This document shows positions 26,127-36,250 of a DNA stretch of 64,000 bases, piece after piece. The position numbers were made by a program, and so were the translations under genes. How positions within the stretch are numbered: the first letter of the stretch is position 1; the number at the start of each line of letters is the position of its first letter. This DNA is from JABMMZ01 sp964438995 (GTDB taxonomy: Bacteria > Bacteroidota > Bacteroidia > NS11-12g > UBA955). The stretch is taken from NCBI GenBank assembly GCA_964438995.1, contig CAYTMQ010000002.1, positions 62,001 to 126,000 on the forward strand, written 5' to 3'. The notes under the pieces are model-generated. The model ran no database searches. It saw nothing but the letters and a program-made list of their open reading frames with translations, and was not told the origin of the DNA.

Positions 26127-27977
26127 TTATATGGTAATGTCGTTTTGTTTCATCCAGTTTTCTAACACTACAAAAGCCCAGATATGCGACCAAGTAATGG
26201 TTTTATCTTTTGATAAAAATTTGTTCCAGTATTTTTTCAAGCTACCAGGCTTAAACAATTGTCTGTTTTCTAGACTGGTTATAGCTTCATCACAATACGA
26301 TTTCAATTCGTTGCGCAACCAATAATCCCAAGGGAAAGAGAATCCTTTTTTAGGACGGTAAACTATTTCAGATGGAATGAGTTTGCCCATTGCTTTTACA
26401 AATAAATGTTTAGGTGTTTCTTTATTGTATTTAAATTTATCTGGCACACCAAGTATGTATTCTATAAACTCGAAATCAAAGAATGGTTCTCTTACTTCTA
26501 AAGCCCAAGCCATGCTCATCTGGTCTGTGTCTTTGATTAAAATATCCAAAGTATAATTAGACATTTCACCAATTGAATACTGACTTAGAGTAGGCACAGT
26601 TTTAAAGATGTCACTTTTTAAATCCAACCAGTTACTATCATCAGCGCCTTTTGGCTTTTCAATCAATTCTTCAAGTTCTTTTTTAAGGTAAATACTTCTG
26701 CTGTTGTTATAAAATTCGGCCAATCCCACTTTACCTGAACTTTGCAAATCGAGAATCTTCATAATGGCTCTATTTTTATAAAACAAGCTTACAATTTTTA
26801 AAGCTGATTTGGTTATGAAGTTTTCGTAAAGCCATTGTTTCTTTTTATAATCAGCCCAACGGGTAAAGTTTTTATACCCTGCAAACAACTCATCTCCTCC
26901 TAATCCAGTTAAAACCACTTTTATACCAGTTTGTTTGACAAGTTTTGACACCAAATACGTGTTGATACCATCCACTGTTGGCGAATCCATGTCTTTAAAA
27001 AAGTTTGGCAACTCTTCAATCAACATTTCTGGTCGCAGCTTAATTTCAGTATGATTGGTGTTGTATTTTTCAGCAATCATTCTGGCATATTCAGATTCAT
27101 CATATTCTTTTTCATCAAAAATGATGGAGAAGGTTTGAACTGGGTTTGAACTGTTATGGGCCATTGCTGCAACAACTGCAGACGAGTCTATACCACCTGA
27201 CAAGAATGCCCCTACTTTAACATCGGCTACCATTCTGCGTTTGATAGATTGTTCAAACAAATCCAATGTTTTTATTCTTGCAGTTTCAAAATTCTCAGGA
27301 ACGTTTACATTTTGAATTGGTTTTAACAAATTCCAATAAGCAGTAGAAGTAAATTTACCATCTTTGAATTCTGCATAATGACCAGGCAACAATTGGAAAA
27401 TGTCTTTCAAAATGGTTCTTGGCGTTTTAACAGCAATTCTGTTGAGGTATTCGTATAGACCTAATTGGTCTATATTTCGCTCGATCAAATTGGTAGACAA
27501 AAGGGTTCTAATTTCAGAACCAAATATCAACACATTGTCTTTAATGCTATAGTAGAATGGTTTAATGCCCACTCTATCTCTTGCCATGAAAAGCGTTTTA
27601 TCTACTTTATCCCAAATAGCAAAAGCGAACATCCCATTCAAATGTTTCAAGCAATCTTTACCCCATTTGATGTATGCTGCTAATATTACTTCAGTATCAG
27701 AATGTGTTTTCCAATTGTATTCGATTTTTTTACGTACTTGTTCATAGTTATAGATTTCACCATTGAACACCATAACGTAACGGTTGTCAACATCGTTAAA
27801 AGGTTGATTGGCGCCATTGCTAAGGTCGATGATAGACAATCTAACATGCCCCAGAGCCACATCATTTTCAACAAAAGTTCCGGTGGCATCGGGTCCTCGA
27901 TGTTTCATTGCAGCACACATCGTTTCAATCATTTGGTGATTGTTAGGTATGCCTATTATTCCTGATATTCCGCACAT
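26127..27977 (-). CDS. asnB: Glutamine-dependent asparagine synthase family protein
   Basis: 616 residues. Cys2 (MCGISGIIG) starts the class II amidotransferase domain with KHRGPDATG and VFNGEIYNY. The synthetase domain carries the PP-loop GAFLSGGIDSSAVVAAM (about 255-270) and VLTGLGGDELFAGYKNF. Family members make asparagine, but those inside EPS clusters often amidate a uronic-acid sugar of the polymer instead; position between glycosyltransferases favours that here (inference). Length and motifs are complete. Confidence 0.88.
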   Translation of the reverse strand: MCGISGIIGIPNNHQMIETMCAAMKHRGPDATGTFVENDVALGHVRLSIIDLSNGANQPFNDVDNRYVMVFNGEIYNYEQVRKKIEYNWKTHSDTEVILAAYIKWGKDCLKHLNGMFAFAIWDKVDKTLFMARDRVGIKPFYYSIKDNVLIFGSEIRTLLSTNLIERNIDQLGLYEYLNRIAVKTPRTILKDIFQLLPGHYAEFKDGKFTSTAYWNLLKPIQNVNVPENFETARIKTLDLFEQSIKRRMVADVKVGAFLSGGIDSSAVVAAMAHNSSNPVQTFSIIFDEKEYDESEYARMIAEKYNTNHTEIKLRPEMLIEELPNFFKDMDSPTVDGINTYLVSKLVKQTGIKVVLTGLGGDELFAGYKNFTRWADYKKKQWLYENFITKSALKIVSLFYKNRAIMKILDLQSSGKVGLAEFYNNSRSIYLKKELEELIEKPKGADDSNWLDLKSDIFKTVPTLSQYSIGEMSNYTLDILIKDTDQMSMAWALEVREPFFDFEFIEYILGVPDKFKYNKETPKHLFVKAMGKLIPSEIVYRPKKGFSFPWDYWLRNELKSYCDEAITSLENRQLFKPGSLKKYWNKFLSKDKTITWSHIWAFVVLENWMKQNDITI

Positions 27978-27992
27978 AGTATTATTTTCAGT

Positions 27993-28661
27993 TTAGTATA
28001 CGAATCCGTCTGTTCTATAAAAGTATTTTGCTTCTTTGCTGATGTCTGCAACTGGTCGAGCTGGGACACCGGCATATAATTTCCATTCTTCAGTGTAAGC
28101 TTTATTCAATAAAGATTTTGCTCCAAGTACTGAATAAGCAGGAAGTTTAGCTCCGCCTAATATCACCACATTGGTTCCAACAAAAGTGTAATCTCCTATA
28201 TAAATTGGCGCACTGTCTTGAATGTTCTTGTAAATATTGATAGAATGAGATAAGAATTGAGATTGATATCCTGCAACAGTTACAAAATCCCCTAACACAA
28301 CAGAATTGGTGCAATCGATGTGATGGCCTTTAGTGAAATGGGAGAATTTCCCCATAATCAATTCTGCTTTTCTATCCTTTTGGTCTTTAAAATACTCAGA
28401 CTCAGTTTTGGTAGACATGCCAGTAATCCAGCAATTGCGTCCAATACTTGAGTCGTATGCTATTTGAATTAAGTCGAGATGTATGGCAACGGTAAAATGG
28501 TGGATTTTGCTTTTATCATCCATTACGAGAGCAGATGGGTAGACCCATGCCAAACCGATATAGGCATTTTTATGCAGCTTGTAACCAAAGAATGATTGTA
28601 ACATCCATCTTTTGATTCGCCAAGGCATTAATACTATAAACAGTTTCAATAGTTTCTTCAT
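27993..28661 (-). CDS. Acyltransferase with left-handed beta-helix fold
   Basis: 222 residues. A hydrophobic/basic N-terminus (LLKLFIVLMPWRIKRWMLQSFFG) is followed by hexapeptide turns (AYIGLAWVYPSALVMDD, SSIGRNCWITGMS, SVVLGDFVTVAGYQSQF, IYIGDYTFVGTNVVILGGAKLPAYSVLGAKSLL) and the closing LYAGVPARPV of acetyl-CoA-using enzymes. The long insert with SEYFKDQKDRKAELIMG is unusual and may shape the acceptor site. It is the second acetyltransferase of the cluster. Confidence 0.85.
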   Translation of the reverse strand: MKKLLKLFIVLMPWRIKRWMLQSFFGYKLHKNAYIGLAWVYPSALVMDDKSKIHHFTVAIHLDLIQIAYDSSIGRNCWITGMSTKTESEYFKDQKDRKAELIMGKFSHFTKGHHIDCTNSVVLGDFVTVAGYQSQFLSHSINIYKNIQDSAPIYIGDYTFVGTNVVILGGAKLPAYSVLGAKSLLNKAYTEEWKLYAGVPARPVADISKEAKYFYRTDGFVY

Positions 28662-28662
28662 G

Positions 28663-29808
28663 TTATGCGTTTAAAAATTCTAAGTATTTGTGTATCATAT
28701 TTTGTCTATCAAAACGCTGAGTATTTTTTTCAGCATTTTGAAGTAATGTAGTTCTTATTTGTTGGTCTTGTAAGGATTTGAATTGTTGTACAAATTCATC
28801 AACTTGATATGGGTCGGCCAACAATGCAGCATCACCTGCTACTTCTGCTATAGCGGGATATTTAGATGCAATTACTGGAGCACCACATGCTTGAGCTTCT
28901 ATTACAGGCCATCCAAATCCCTCTGAATACGACGGAAACACAAAAGTATCGCAGGCACTATACAAGGCTTTCAACAATTCAAAAGTTGGATGAACAATAG
29001 AAATTACTCTATCTGTTAATTGATGGTCGTGTATTTTCTGAGTCAGTTCTTGATTCAAACTCTGACCAGCTAATACTAAAACGCCATCCCAAGTATCTTT
29101 TAATGCTATTAGCATATCAACCAACAACACCCTATTCTTACGCGGCAAATCAGAGCCAACATGTAATATGAACTTGGTATTGATTTGTATATCGTATCGA
29201 TTAAAAATTTCTTCTGTTTCACCTTTAGACAACTTCGAAAATGGTTCGTTAAAGGCATTCAGCACTACTCTCCAGTCTTTACCTGAGGTATCTCTGCCTT
29301 TACTTAATTCTCGTAGATGTAATAAAGTCGTTTGAGATACTGTAGCAATTTTATTGGCTTTAAGCAAACTATTCAAAATCCACTTCTGAAGTATAACACC
29401 AGTTTTTGAAGCATCACAAAAAGCTGATTTATCGCCGAAAGCACCTTTAATTGCAAGTACATCATGACAGGTAATCAGAGTTTTTTGTTTTGGCAAGGAG
29501 GCTATATAGACAGCATTAGAGTGGTCGCAAATATGAAACTTAGTTGACTTGTATTTTGGGGAGAGCAATTTAATCCGCATGACTGCAGGAAACAATATCC
29601 ACTTATCGATATAAGCCAACCATTTTCCTATACCAGACAACGTATTAGAGACGAGACCTCCTAAAAATTGTGTAGGATACCAGATTTCAACACTATGTCC
29701 AGCTTTGGTATAGCCGTCATACAGCATCTTGGCAAATAAGTTCATGCTCATTTGATTATCTTTTCGATAATTGCCAATTAATACGATATGTAAAGCTTGG
29801 TTATGCAT
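28663..29808 (-). CDS. Glycosyltransferase family 4
   Basis: 381 residues. The N-terminal half has TLITCHDVLAIKGAFG and a metal-independent GT-B layout. The donor half has FILHVGSDLPRKNRVLLVDML, VLVLAGQSLNQELTQK and SYSEGFGWPVIEAQACGAPVIAS with the E-x7-E motif. This pattern is closest to the mannosyltransferase-like GT4 group. It overlaps the polymerase gene by eight bases. Confidence 0.88.
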   Translation of the reverse strand: MHNQALHIVLIGNYRKDNQMSMNLFAKMLYDGYTKAGHSVEIWYPTQFLGGLVSNTLSGIGKWLAYIDKWILFPAVMRIKLLSPKYKSTKFHICDHSNAVYIASLPKQKTLITCHDVLAIKGAFGDKSAFCDASKTGVILQKWILNSLLKANKIATVSQTTLLHLRELSKGRDTSGKDWRVVLNAFNEPFSKLSKGETEEIFNRYDIQINTKFILHVGSDLPRKNRVLLVDMLIALKDTWDGVLVLAGQSLNQELTQKIHDHQLTDRVISIVHPTFELLKALYSACDTFVFPSYSEGFGWPVIEAQACGAPVIASKYPAIAEVAGDAALLADPYQVDEFVQQFKSLQDQQIRTTLLQNAEKNTQRFDRQNMIHKYLEFLNA

Positions 29809-31204
29809 TGACTATTTTAGTATTTATCTCGGGCACATCTGTATCTTCTATTATTTCCTGTTTATCCTCAGGTTTTTCGTTGAAACCAGCCAGCATCATA
29901 CCACCCATGATGGTAGAAAATCCGACAGAAGTAGGGGGAGCCCACTGCCCTTGAAGGAATATCAAGAAACCAACACCTATCATCATCCAAGGCAAGAAGT
30001 TTTCTTTTCGCATGTATTTGGCAGAGTTGTAAAGCATATTGAACGCAAAACTCACTCTAACAAAAATCAACATCAGTCCAAGTAAGGGACCCATTTCACC
30101 TATTATCCTACCCCATTCTTCTTCATCAATAGTAAATCCATTGATACTACCGTAAAGCAATTGCGCTCCAACATTGGTACCTAGCCCAAGCCCCAATCCA
30201 AAGAAAGGTTTGTCAGAAGATTCTTCAAGTGCTCTAAGCATACCACCGAGGAAACGTTCAACGAAAATATTACCTAATCCACCTTCACCTTCAGTAGCGG
30301 TTTCATATCTTTCGTTCATAGCACCTGACGCAGTTTGAAAGAAAGACGTTTGATTCAGTATTAAGAAGGCAGGTATAGCGATGGCAGCAATCAATAGTAT
30401 CTTTTTAAAGTAGCTCGGTTTGTTAACAACCGCCAATGAGAGCAAACCGACTTCAATAACAACATTAAATATCAAAGCTCTACTTATAGAAAATGGAATG
30501 GCTATAAGCAAAGCTACGGCAGAACCATAGAGTAAAAACTTATTGATTCTATCACTCTTAATAAAGAAGTAAAAAACAAATACGGCAACAATGGTATAAA
30601 ATTGAACAAGACCGGTTGTAAAAGAAAAAGTACCAGGAGGACGCATAAATTCGCCAGTACCAGAAAATCCAGCACCTTCAGCACTTCCACCAACACCACG
30701 GTTAACAAGAGCACTTTGCGGACTGTAAAACTGCAAGCCAATTAAGAACACCATTGGTATGGCTATCCATAAAAATGCTTTGCCCATTTGTTCAACATCT
30801 TCCTTGTTGAATATCTTACCCATCACATACATCATAGGGAAATGCAACATCATCGGTCGCGCGCCATACAATGCCACAAATAAATTGCCATGACCAACAG
30901 CCATGGTGGTTAATATACTAACGATGGCTAAATACATCACCAGTTTGATGTAAAACACATTTGGGAATAGATGGTGTTTGTATGCCACCAATAAGATACC
31001 AAGAGCCACTGGGTCTCTAATGATGAGCAATGGCGTTGCCAATCCAGGTAAAAACCATTTTCTAAGCGCTCCTTCAAATATCAATAAAAAGAAGTACAGC
31101 CATATCCCTTTCTTGATCACCCAAATTGGGTCAGACCAAGTAAGACTTATCTCCTGTTTAGGAGGTGCCTGATGTAAGGTCGATATGTCTACAGGATTAT
31201 TCAA
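29801..31204 (-). CDS. O-antigen polymerase/ligase-like membrane protein (Wzy candidate)
   Basis: 467 residues with 10-12 hydrophobic segments. Between the late helices is a large periplasmic loop (~285-345, FFQTASGAMNERYETATEGEGG...) typical of Wzy and WaaL. FGLGLGLGTNVGAQLL follows as in the family. It probably joins repeat units to the growing polymer on the periplasmic side. It is the only such candidate in the cluster. Both termini look cytoplasmic; the C-terminal tail is acidic. Confidence 0.75.
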   Translation of the reverse strand: MNNPVDISTLHQAPPKQEISLTWSDPIWVIKKGIWLYFFLLIFEGALRKWFLPGLATPLLIIRDPVALGILLVAYKHHLFPNVFYIKLVMYLAIVSILTTMAVGHGNLFVALYGARPMMLHFPMMYVMGKIFNKEDVEQMGKAFLWIAIPMVFLIGLQFYSPQSALVNRGVGGSAEGAGFSGTGEFMRPPGTFSFTTGLVQFYTIVAVFVFYFFIKSDRINKFLLYGSAVALLIAIPFSISRALIFNVVIEVGLLSLAVVNKPSYFKKILLIAAIAIPAFLILNQTSFFQTASGAMNERYETATEGEGGLGNIFVERFLGGMLRALEESSDKPFFGLGLGLGTNVGAQLLYGSINGFTIDEEEWGRIIGEMGPLLGLMLIFVRVSFAFNMLYNSAKYMRKENFLPWMMIGVGFLIFLQGQWAPPTSVGFSTIMGGMMLAGFNEKPEDKQEIIEDTDVPEINTKIVNA

Positions 31205-32465
31205 TATTTACTTGAGCAGAGTTGTATAGGTTTAATAACAGTTTGCCCATATCGCTGCTGTAAGCTGACCATGGACGATTGCTTGCAGTATGATAGGCAT
31301 TTAATCCAGAAGCGCTTAAAGCATCAGGATCTTGAATGATGTTTTCTAAACATTCAACGATGGCATTGGTACTACCAGCTTCTACTATCCAACCATTGTG
31401 GTTGTGTTGTATAATGTCTGGACCAGCAGTTCTATCAGTTGTAATAACGGGTGTACCTTGAGACATTGCCTCTGTAATCACCAATCCAAATCCTTCAAAA
31501 AGAGATGGGAATATTAAAACATCAGCTTGTTTCATTTGCTCTAATATTTGAGCATGGGGCAAGCTAGGTATATAATGGCAATTGGTTAAAGCCTTATCTA
31601 AAGCAGCACATTCAACACCAGTTGTATTACCAACAATAGTAAGTTCAACGGCAGATTGTAATTGTTTAGCAGCTTGAAACAAGTACGCAATGCCTTTACG
31701 TTGTGATAAGCCACCAACGAAGAGTACTTTTAATTTTCTATTTTTAGAATAATCGTATTGTTTAGGCGTTCCAGGAGTAGGAAAACCGTAAGGCACCACG
31801 TGAACATCAGACAAATTACCAGGATAATGTTGTAAGGTTTTTGCGGTAAAACTACTAGCAACAAAAATCTCATCAGCCAATTCTAACTCTTTGTCTTTTC
31901 TTTCTAATTTTATTTGAGAGTCGTTAAAACCCGTAATGGTAGCAGCCCATTCAGGTTGCTTGTCAATTTCTATTTTCATCAACTCTCTAGCGGCTCTCCA
32001 GTATCCAATAGGCAAATCGTAAAGGCATTTTATTTGTTTGGACTTGGCCGCTTTAAAGGCTTCCATAGCACCATCTTCATAGGCGTAAACACCATTGACA
32101 TTTGGGTAAGCGTTTTTTAAGATGCGTTTAGCCAAAGATTCATCCAACTCATTTAGCACTCTATCAATTGAGAACCGACCAACTTCGTGTTGAATCAAGC
32201 TTTTCCATTGCATTTTTGTGGCAATCAACCTACCCAGTTCTTTGTATGGATGAGTAGTGGTTAAACGTTTAAGTTGTTCGTCGTATGAGCGTCTTTTGAA
32301 TTCACTTAATGGTCCTTTAGCCATATGATACAACATATCTGATTCGAAACAAGCAAAAGCGGTGTAATACTCGTGAAGCATATTGGCATCATTAAAGCCT
32401 TTTAATACGCCTCTTACATTAGCATTTCCGATTGCGTGGGTCAATATCAGATTAGGAGTTTTCAT
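31197..32465 (-). CDS. Glycosyltransferase family 4
   Basis: 422 residues. The N-terminal half is diverged (NLILTHAIGNANVRGVLKGFND). The donor half is clear: LKVLFVGGLSQRKGIAYLFQAA, VELTIVGNTTG and FPSLFEGFGLVITEAMSQGTPVITT (E-x7-E). It overlaps neighbours by eight and four bases, so is translated as part of the cluster. Sugar unknown. Confidence 0.87.
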   Translation of the reverse strand: MKTPNLILTHAIGNANVRGVLKGFNDANMLHEYYTAFACFESDMLYHMAKGPLSEFKRRSYDEQLKRLTTTHPYKELGRLIATKMQWKSLIQHEVGRFSIDRVLNELDESLAKRILKNAYPNVNGVYAYEDGAMEAFKAAKSKQIKCLYDLPIGYWRAARELMKIEIDKQPEWAATITGFNDSQIKLERKDKELELADEIFVASSFTAKTLQHYPGNLSDVHVVPYGFPTPGTPKQYDYSKNRKLKVLFVGGLSQRKGIAYLFQAAKQLQSAVELTIVGNTTGVECAALDKALTNCHYIPSLPHAQILEQMKQADVLIFPSLFEGFGLVITEAMSQGTPVITTDRTAGPDIIQHNHNGWIVEAGSTNAIVECLENIIQDPDALSASGLNAYHTASNRPWSAYSSDMGKLLLNLYNSAQVNIE

Positions 32466-33625
32466 ATTGTTGCGGTTTTAACGGCATTGGTTAAATCTTC
32501 GCACATTTGATTGGCTATAATTGAAATTGTTTTTTGCCTAATAGGTTGTTTGAGATTGGATATCCAAATATTGAATTCACCTGGAAGGTATTCTGTAATT
32601 GTAGGTACAGATTTAAAGGTTGAAATCACCTCTGGATCCCATTCTACAGCAGACGCCACATTTATAACAGGCAAACCATGATTGAACATGGCGGCGACAG
32701 AACCACTTTTTTCGAATAAGAAAAACGGCGTAGTGCAGATACCAATATCAGAGGCGGTCATCAAATCAGATAAATCTTGCACAGATAGTACACCTTTAAC
32801 AGAGAACGGAATTTGATATTTGTTTAAAGCCTCTTTCCACGTGTCTAAAGATGCTCCATTTCTGCCAGAAAATACCACTTCAACTTCAATTTTTTTAGCA
32901 TCAGAATAGGCTTTTAATTCTTGAGCAAACTCGAAGATAGGTGCGCCTGGACTGATAAAACCAAAGACTAAAAAGCTCAGTTTATTATTCAAACCAATTG
33001 GTTTCTTTTCAACTGACTCGTTGAACAAAGGGATATTGCTTAAGATTTGTAATTGTTTGGCTGGAATACCATTCAGATTTAACAATTTGTGATAGATACT
33101 TGAATGCGTATGCACTACAAGAGGCTTTAATTTTTCTATCATTTTCTTTACAATATTTTTTTGCAAAACACTGTAGAGTTTGTCTTTAAATGTAGGATAC
33201 TTTTCTATACCCAACCAAAGCTCATGGAACATCATATGTACTTTTCTATTCTTACACAATTCTTCCATGTTGGTTGTAAACTGAAAAGGCAGACCTCTGT
33301 CATTAAAGGCATAGAGGACATATTGAATGCTGATCCATTCGGGATTGACTCGCTCAATGAGTTCTTGAGCGCGTTTGATTCTAAATTCATTTTGCATGTT
33401 AGAGGGCAACCGAAGCACTTCCACTTCTATTTCCTTTTCATACTGAATTTCAGTAATAACATTTTTAATGTGTTTGTCGTTGAACGCTATCAGTGCGACG
33501 TTGCATCCATGACGTTTCATTTCGCCAGCCATGCGTCGACTATAGTCGCCTATACCATCGGCACCAGGTTGCAATGAACCACAAATAAAAACAATCCCTA
33601 CTTTTTGTCCTTTAATTATTGTCAT
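32462..33625 (-). CDS. Glycosyltransferase, GT4-like
   Basis: 387 residues. VGIVFICGSLQPGADGIGDYSRRMA is the acceptor-side loop; GFISPGAPIFEFAQELKAY and VVFSGRNGASLDTW lie in the donor domain. The usual E-x7-E region is degraded (CTTPFFLFEKSGSVAAMFNHGLPVIN), with E-K-S-G-S in its place, so activity may differ from the neighbours. It is probably a glycosyltransferase of the same pathway. Confidence 0.72.
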   Translation of the reverse strand: MTIIKGQKVGIVFICGSLQPGADGIGDYSRRMAGEMKRHGCNVALIAFNDKHIKNVITEIQYEKEIEVEVLRLPSNMQNEFRIKRAQELIERVNPEWISIQYVLYAFNDRGLPFQFTTNMEELCKNRKVHMMFHELWLGIEKYPTFKDKLYSVLQKNIVKKMIEKLKPLVVHTHSSIYHKLLNLNGIPAKQLQILSNIPLFNESVEKKPIGLNNKLSFLVFGFISPGAPIFEFAQELKAYSDAKKIEVEVVFSGRNGASLDTWKEALNKYQIPFSVKGVLSVQDLSDLMTASDIGICTTPFFLFEKSGSVAAMFNHGLPVINVASAVEWDPEVISTFKSVPTITEYLPGEFNIWISNLKQPIRQKTISIIANQMCEDLTNAVKTATI

Positions 33626-33634
33626 TCTTAAATA

Positions 33635-34654
33635 TTATACCACTATTGATTTAAGGATGTTTTCAGTGTATTTAGTATTTTTCCAATTTAGGCATTCCAT
33701 ATAACCTGCCGCACAAGGTACATTTCTTGTCAAGTGTACACAAGGATGGCAAGGTGCTTCGCTGTCTACAGCTACTCCTTTAAAACCAGGAGAAATCACT
33801 CTAGACAAACTAACTTCTGTGATACAAACAGTGCATCTTTCGTTAGAAGTTTGCAACAAATGTGAAGGGAAACTATCTGTTGTAACATTCCATTTTGCAT
33901 GTTTGGCAATTGCAATGATGTCGCCAGGTTCTTTGTAATAAGGAATTACTTTTAACCCTGCATCTTTGAATATCTTTACTTCATTGTCTTTGTGAAACAA
34001 TGCGTAATAGGCATCAGGTAAATGTTGTTTTGCCCATTCAACAGGTACAAATTGACGACTGGTACCATTAGGAAAAACAACCACATTCTGACGAATGTCT
34101 TCAGGAATCACTAACTCTGGCGATAAAGGGATATCTCCGTTTAATTTAGCAAATATTGAAGGATAATCTTTGCGAACCTGCTCAGAAAACATGTCCCAAG
34201 TGATGTATCTCAAAAATTTAATAGAAACGATTTCTAAGTATCCGTGGTAAGTTTTACTGATACTGGCAGGAGGAACATGAACAATCCCTAATGCATCTAG
34301 AGTATCAAATAACACCAGATTAATTTTGTCTTTAAACTGTTTGTTCTTTTTGTCTTCTATCACATTTTTATGAAAAGGCTCTATGTATTTCTCACCTTTT
34401 AATATGCCAGGGATTAAGTCTTTTATGCCCAATGTAGAATAGCTGTATTTCATTTGAGGCGTTTTGCTATCCACTATATTGATTCTATCGCCATAGGTAA
34501 CTTTAGCCAACGGTCTAAGGAACTCTGGCACCAATATTTGTATGTCTAAATCTGGGCGCAATCCCGCAATGGCATAGAAACCAAGCAAGCGCATCCAGAT
34601 GTCTCCGCGACCTCCAGTTGATGCATCTACGTGTAAAGATTTCTTTTTACTCAT
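33635..34654 (-). CDS. Glycosyltransferase, possibly family 9 (heptosyltransferase-like)
   Basis: 339 residues. N-terminal LHVDASTGGRGDIWMRLLGF replaces the GT9 glycine loop; VVVFPNGTSRQFVPVEWAKQHLP resembles the central GT9 strand, and WNVTTDSFPSHLLQTSN matches the conserved D-S region near the donor site. The C-terminus is Cys-rich (RCTVC, APCHPCVHL, NVPCAAGYMEC), as at the end of several GT9 proteins. It is paired with the DUF4254 gene (8-base overlap), a pairing that suggests a shared task. Family call is moderate. Confidence 0.55.
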   Translation of the reverse strand: MSKKKSLHVDASTGGRGDIWMRLLGFYAIAGLRPDLDIQILVPEFLRPLAKVTYGDRINIVDSKTPQMKYSYSTLGIKDLIPGILKGEKYIEPFHKNVIEDKKNKQFKDKINLVLFDTLDALGIVHVPPASISKTYHGYLEIVSIKFLRYITWDMFSEQVRKDYPSIFAKLNGDIPLSPELVIPEDIRQNVVVFPNGTSRQFVPVEWAKQHLPDAYYALFHKDNEVKIFKDAGLKVIPYYKEPGDIIAIAKHAKWNVTTDSFPSHLLQTSNERCTVCITEVSLSRVISPGFKGVAVDSEAPCHPCVHLTRNVPCAAGYMECLNWKNTKYTENILKSIVV

Positions 34655-35252
34655 GATGTACTTGAGTGATGTTGTTTTTATAGAGCTGAGGATTTAAACT
34701 TGGGTCGTTGTACATCTTCAACTGACGGTATACTTTGAATCTCAATTTAGAGTTCATTAAGTCTTCTAAAACTGTTTCAAGCGCGAACGATAAATCAACA
34801 ATTTGCTCAGAAAGCAACTTCACTTTATCACTGCATTTGGCTTTGTGTTCTTCACTGGCATCAGGTCTATCTACTTCTTCTTGCATGTGATAAATTTTAA
34901 GTGCCATGATGGCAAGTCTATCTATCATCATACCAGGAGTTTCAGAATGGATTTTTTCGCCAGCTGGAATGGCATTTTCTTGTAAGTAATTCAAAATCCA
35001 TTCATCAATTTTTTCCATTGAATTGTTTCTAGATTGATTGAATTTGTCGATGTTTCGTTTTGCTTCAACAATCCTAGCTTGGTCGATGTCGTACATTCTA
35101 GCAATGTCTTCTTCGTGCCAAAGGCTAAAATTCCAAAAGATGTTTTCTTCAATAAATTTGAACGGCATAACTTGTTCAGTCAAGACCATGTTGGTGTGCC
35201 ATTCTTTCACTTTCGTGTTTTGTAGTTCGAGTATTTTGTGTATGTCTATCAT
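34647..35252 (-). CDS. DUF4254 family protein
   Basis: 201 residues, all-helical by eye. The start DIHKILELQNTKVKEWHTN, the middle MMIDRLAIMALKIYHMQEEVDR and LSEQIVDLSFALETVLEDLMNSKLRFKVYRQLKMYNDPSLNP are characteristic of DUF4254, a family of unknown function found in Bacteroidetes next to glycosyltransferases. No catalytic motif or signal peptide is visible, so it is probably a cytoplasmic partner of the adjacent GT9-like protein. Confidence 0.75.
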   Translation of the reverse strand: MIDIHKILELQNTKVKEWHTNMVLTEQVMPFKFIEENIFWNFSLWHEEDIARMYDIDQARIVEAKRNIDKFNQSRNNSMEKIDEWILNYLQENAIPAGEKIHSETPGMMIDRLAIMALKIYHMQEEVDRPDASEEHKAKCSDKVKLLSEQIVDLSFALETVLEDLMNSKLRFKVYRQLKMYNDPSLNPQLYKNNITQVHHE

Positions 35253-35273
35253 AAAAGAAATTGTGTTTTATAG

Positions 35274-36242
35274 TTAGCTTCGAGCATAAAATCTGCTGAT
35301 CAATGCAGTGGTTTTTAATGCTATTTGCATGCGTTTTATTTTGAAATTGCTGAATCCTCTGATAGGGAAATCGACATAGTTCCAATAAATTTTATCTACT
35401 GCTCTTGGCTTCATTCCTTTTGCAATTTCGCTAAAAGGTTTAATGATCCAAGGTTTAACTTTACCAAGAGCATGCGGAATTAGAGGCACAGCTGGAATAA
35501 AAGACATGCCTTCTTTACCAGCAAAACTTATTTTGCCTTCGTATGCCTCAACTGCAGCATTCATCACGTCTTGGTCAGGCTGACCAAAGATAGCGAAAGT
35601 GCCAAGCTCTTCTTTTGGAATGGATAAGCCAGAAACATTTGAACGGTTGAGTCCACCAATACGTGGAGCAATATCATCCATCATTTGTTTCCATTTTTCA
35701 ACCATTCCTCTATCGGCTTTGTTAACCCCCATGAATCCAGCATTGCAATAAAGAGGTTCTTTCATTTTAAGGGTATGACCAAATTCTTTGAAGTAATTGC
35801 GCCATCCTATTCTTCTTGGATTGTTTTCGTATACCGGAGAATTTACATCTTCACATAGAGCGACTCCGCAGGTAACCCAACGTTCGAAATAACTCCACTC
35901 AGCTGCAAAAACAATATCAGGGTCGAAGTAAAACATGTTGTCAGCATCTTTAGCTGGGCCATCCCACAACTCAATCATAAAATGGGCTTTATAATTGGTG
36001 AAGTGTGCATCGGTAGCCATTGGTAAAAAATGTATGTTGACCTTGTCGCCCATTTTCATGGTAGAACCACCTTCCCAATTCAAATCTGGATTGGGTTTGG
36101 CATTGGTGCCCCAAAAAGGCATATCACCTCGGTAACCATTGTAGATATCACCAGTAAAACCATTTCGTATCAATGAGTTTGCTAATGCAATTGCTCCGTA
36201 ATGGTAGTGTTTTTCAAACAGTGTACATACTGCGTTTTTCAT
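35274..36242 (-). CDS. GT-A type glycosyltransferase-like protein (GT8-like)
   Basis: 322 residues. VCTLFEKHYHYGAIALANSLIRNGFTGDI is the opening strand-helix of GT8-like nucleotide-diphospho-sugar transferases, and MFYFDPDIVFAAEW carries the metal-binding D-x-D. Later YCNAGFMGVNKADRG and FGQPDQDVMNAAVEAY fit the same fold. It lies two bases apart from no gene directly but inside the cluster between the flippase and DUF4254. Donor and acceptor unknown. Confidence 0.65.
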   Translation of the reverse strand: MKNAVCTLFEKHYHYGAIALANSLIRNGFTGDIYNGYRGDMPFWGTNAKPNPDLNWEGGSTMKMGDKVNIHFLPMATDAHFTNYKAHFMIELWDGPAKDADNMFYFDPDIVFAAEWSYFERWVTCGVALCEDVNSPVYENNPRRIGWRNYFKEFGHTLKMKEPLYCNAGFMGVNKADRGMVEKWKQMMDDIAPRIGGLNRSNVSGLSIPKEELGTFAIFGQPDQDVMNAAVEAYEGKISFAGKEGMSFIPAVPLIPHALGKVKPWIIKPFSEIAKGMKPRAVDKIYWNYVDFPIRGFSNFKIKRMQIALKTTALISRFYARS

Positions 36243-36250
36243 GTAGTGTA

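Noticed and set aside
33161..33577. Plus-strand frame of 138 codons inside a GT4-like gene
   Set aside because: Antisense to a conserved gene in a tight cluster; aromatic-rich composition typical of a shadow frame.
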